A DNA stretch of 64,000 bases from Gaiellaceae bacterium (GTDB taxonomy: Bacteria; Actinomycetota; Thermoleophilia; Gaiellales; Gaiellaceae). A program made the translations under genes and the position numbers. Location: the NCBI GenBank assembly GCA_030446625.1, contig JAUJMY010000006.1, positions 1-64,000 on the forward strand. The letters run 5' to 3'. The notes beneath the pieces were generated by a model. That model was not told where the DNA came from. It was given only the letters and a program-made list of their open reading frames with translations, and did not search any database. Positions 63,969-64,000 of the stretch are shown piece by piece (within the stretch, counting starts at the first letter, position 1; every line of letters begins with the position of its first letter).

Positions 63969-64000
63969 ATGGCGAACCATTTGACGCCGGAGGAGCTGTC
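63969..64000 (+). CDS. Start of an unidentified gene, cut by the window edge
   Basis: ATG 63969 preceded by AAGGAGGGAG, a very strong Shine-Dalgarno about 6 nt upstream, opens a frame reading MANHLTPEEL before the window ends. Ten residues are too few to assign a family. The gene lies downstream of the attenuator-like leader. Confidence 0.7.
   Translation, partial: MANHLTPEEL

Overview
This is a very GC-rich bacterial chromosome segment, densely packed, with many GTG/TTG starts and frequent 4-base stop/start overlaps. The gene content (CarD, DisA, ClpC, a DUF2469 protein, a DUF4081-GNAT protein, many PAS/LuxR and OmpR regulators) points to Actinobacteriota. The mix of actinobacterial families with a Bacillus-like gene order suggests a deep-branching class such as Thermoleophilia, but no rRNA is present and this placement is an inference.

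Backbone. Read along the minus strand from about 43.6 kb down to 3.6 kb, the order is GNAT, histidine phosphatase, tilS, hpt, ftsH, folP, folB, folK, DUF2469, coaX, then dusB (flipped to plus), greA, lysS, UDP-xylose synthase, clpC, radA, disA, carD, ispD, PHP phosphatase, ispF, cysS, rlmB, a YacP-type NYN protein, a SigH-like sigma factor and tRNA-Thr. As I recall it, this closely follows the tilS-to-sigH gene order of Bacillus subtilis. It covers translation, folate, CoA and isoprenoid supply, purine salvage, proteostasis, DNA repair with c-di-AMP synthesis, and transcription control. Accessory modules interrupt it: a single-polypeptide restriction-methylation enzyme between clpC and radA; a two-component system, a broken beta-propeller gene and mutY between ispF and cysS; an MFS pump between the NYN gene and the sigma gene; a PRC-barrel/DUF2382 envelope cassette with a mechanosensitive-channel-like protein at 30.8-33.8 kb; and a subtilase between folB and folK.

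Left edge (0-3.2 kb): a PAS histidine kinase and a NarL-type regulator flank a decayed class III nucleotide cyclase, followed by a probable MMPL transporter relic.

Right part (43.6-64 kb): purine nucleoside phosphorylase, then a run of disrupted genes (lipid kinase, L,D-transpeptidase, VanW-type protein, DtxR-type regulator). The main accessory system here is a metal-handling island at 49.3-56.1 kb: DtxR/MntR-like repressor, multicopper oxidase translationally coupled to a ZIP transporter with an extra extracytoplasmic domain, a lipoprotein, an HMA2-like protein, a P1B ATPase without a CPC motif, and a small partner protein. A sigma-70-type promoter overlapping a DtxR-like palindrome sits at its head. 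Beyond it lie a GH3-type hydrolase, a secreted amidase, acyl-CoA dehydrogenase, HAD hydrolase, nitrilase, broken CoA-binding gene, tRNA-Pro, ssb, Nif3-like and alpha/beta-hydrolase genes. A possible transcription attenuator precedes the gene cut by the right edge.

Nine genes need one or more frame changes to read through, and all are dispensable-looking; none of the housekeeping genes is affected. Either accessory genes are decaying or local sequence quality is poor; the text alone cannot decide.
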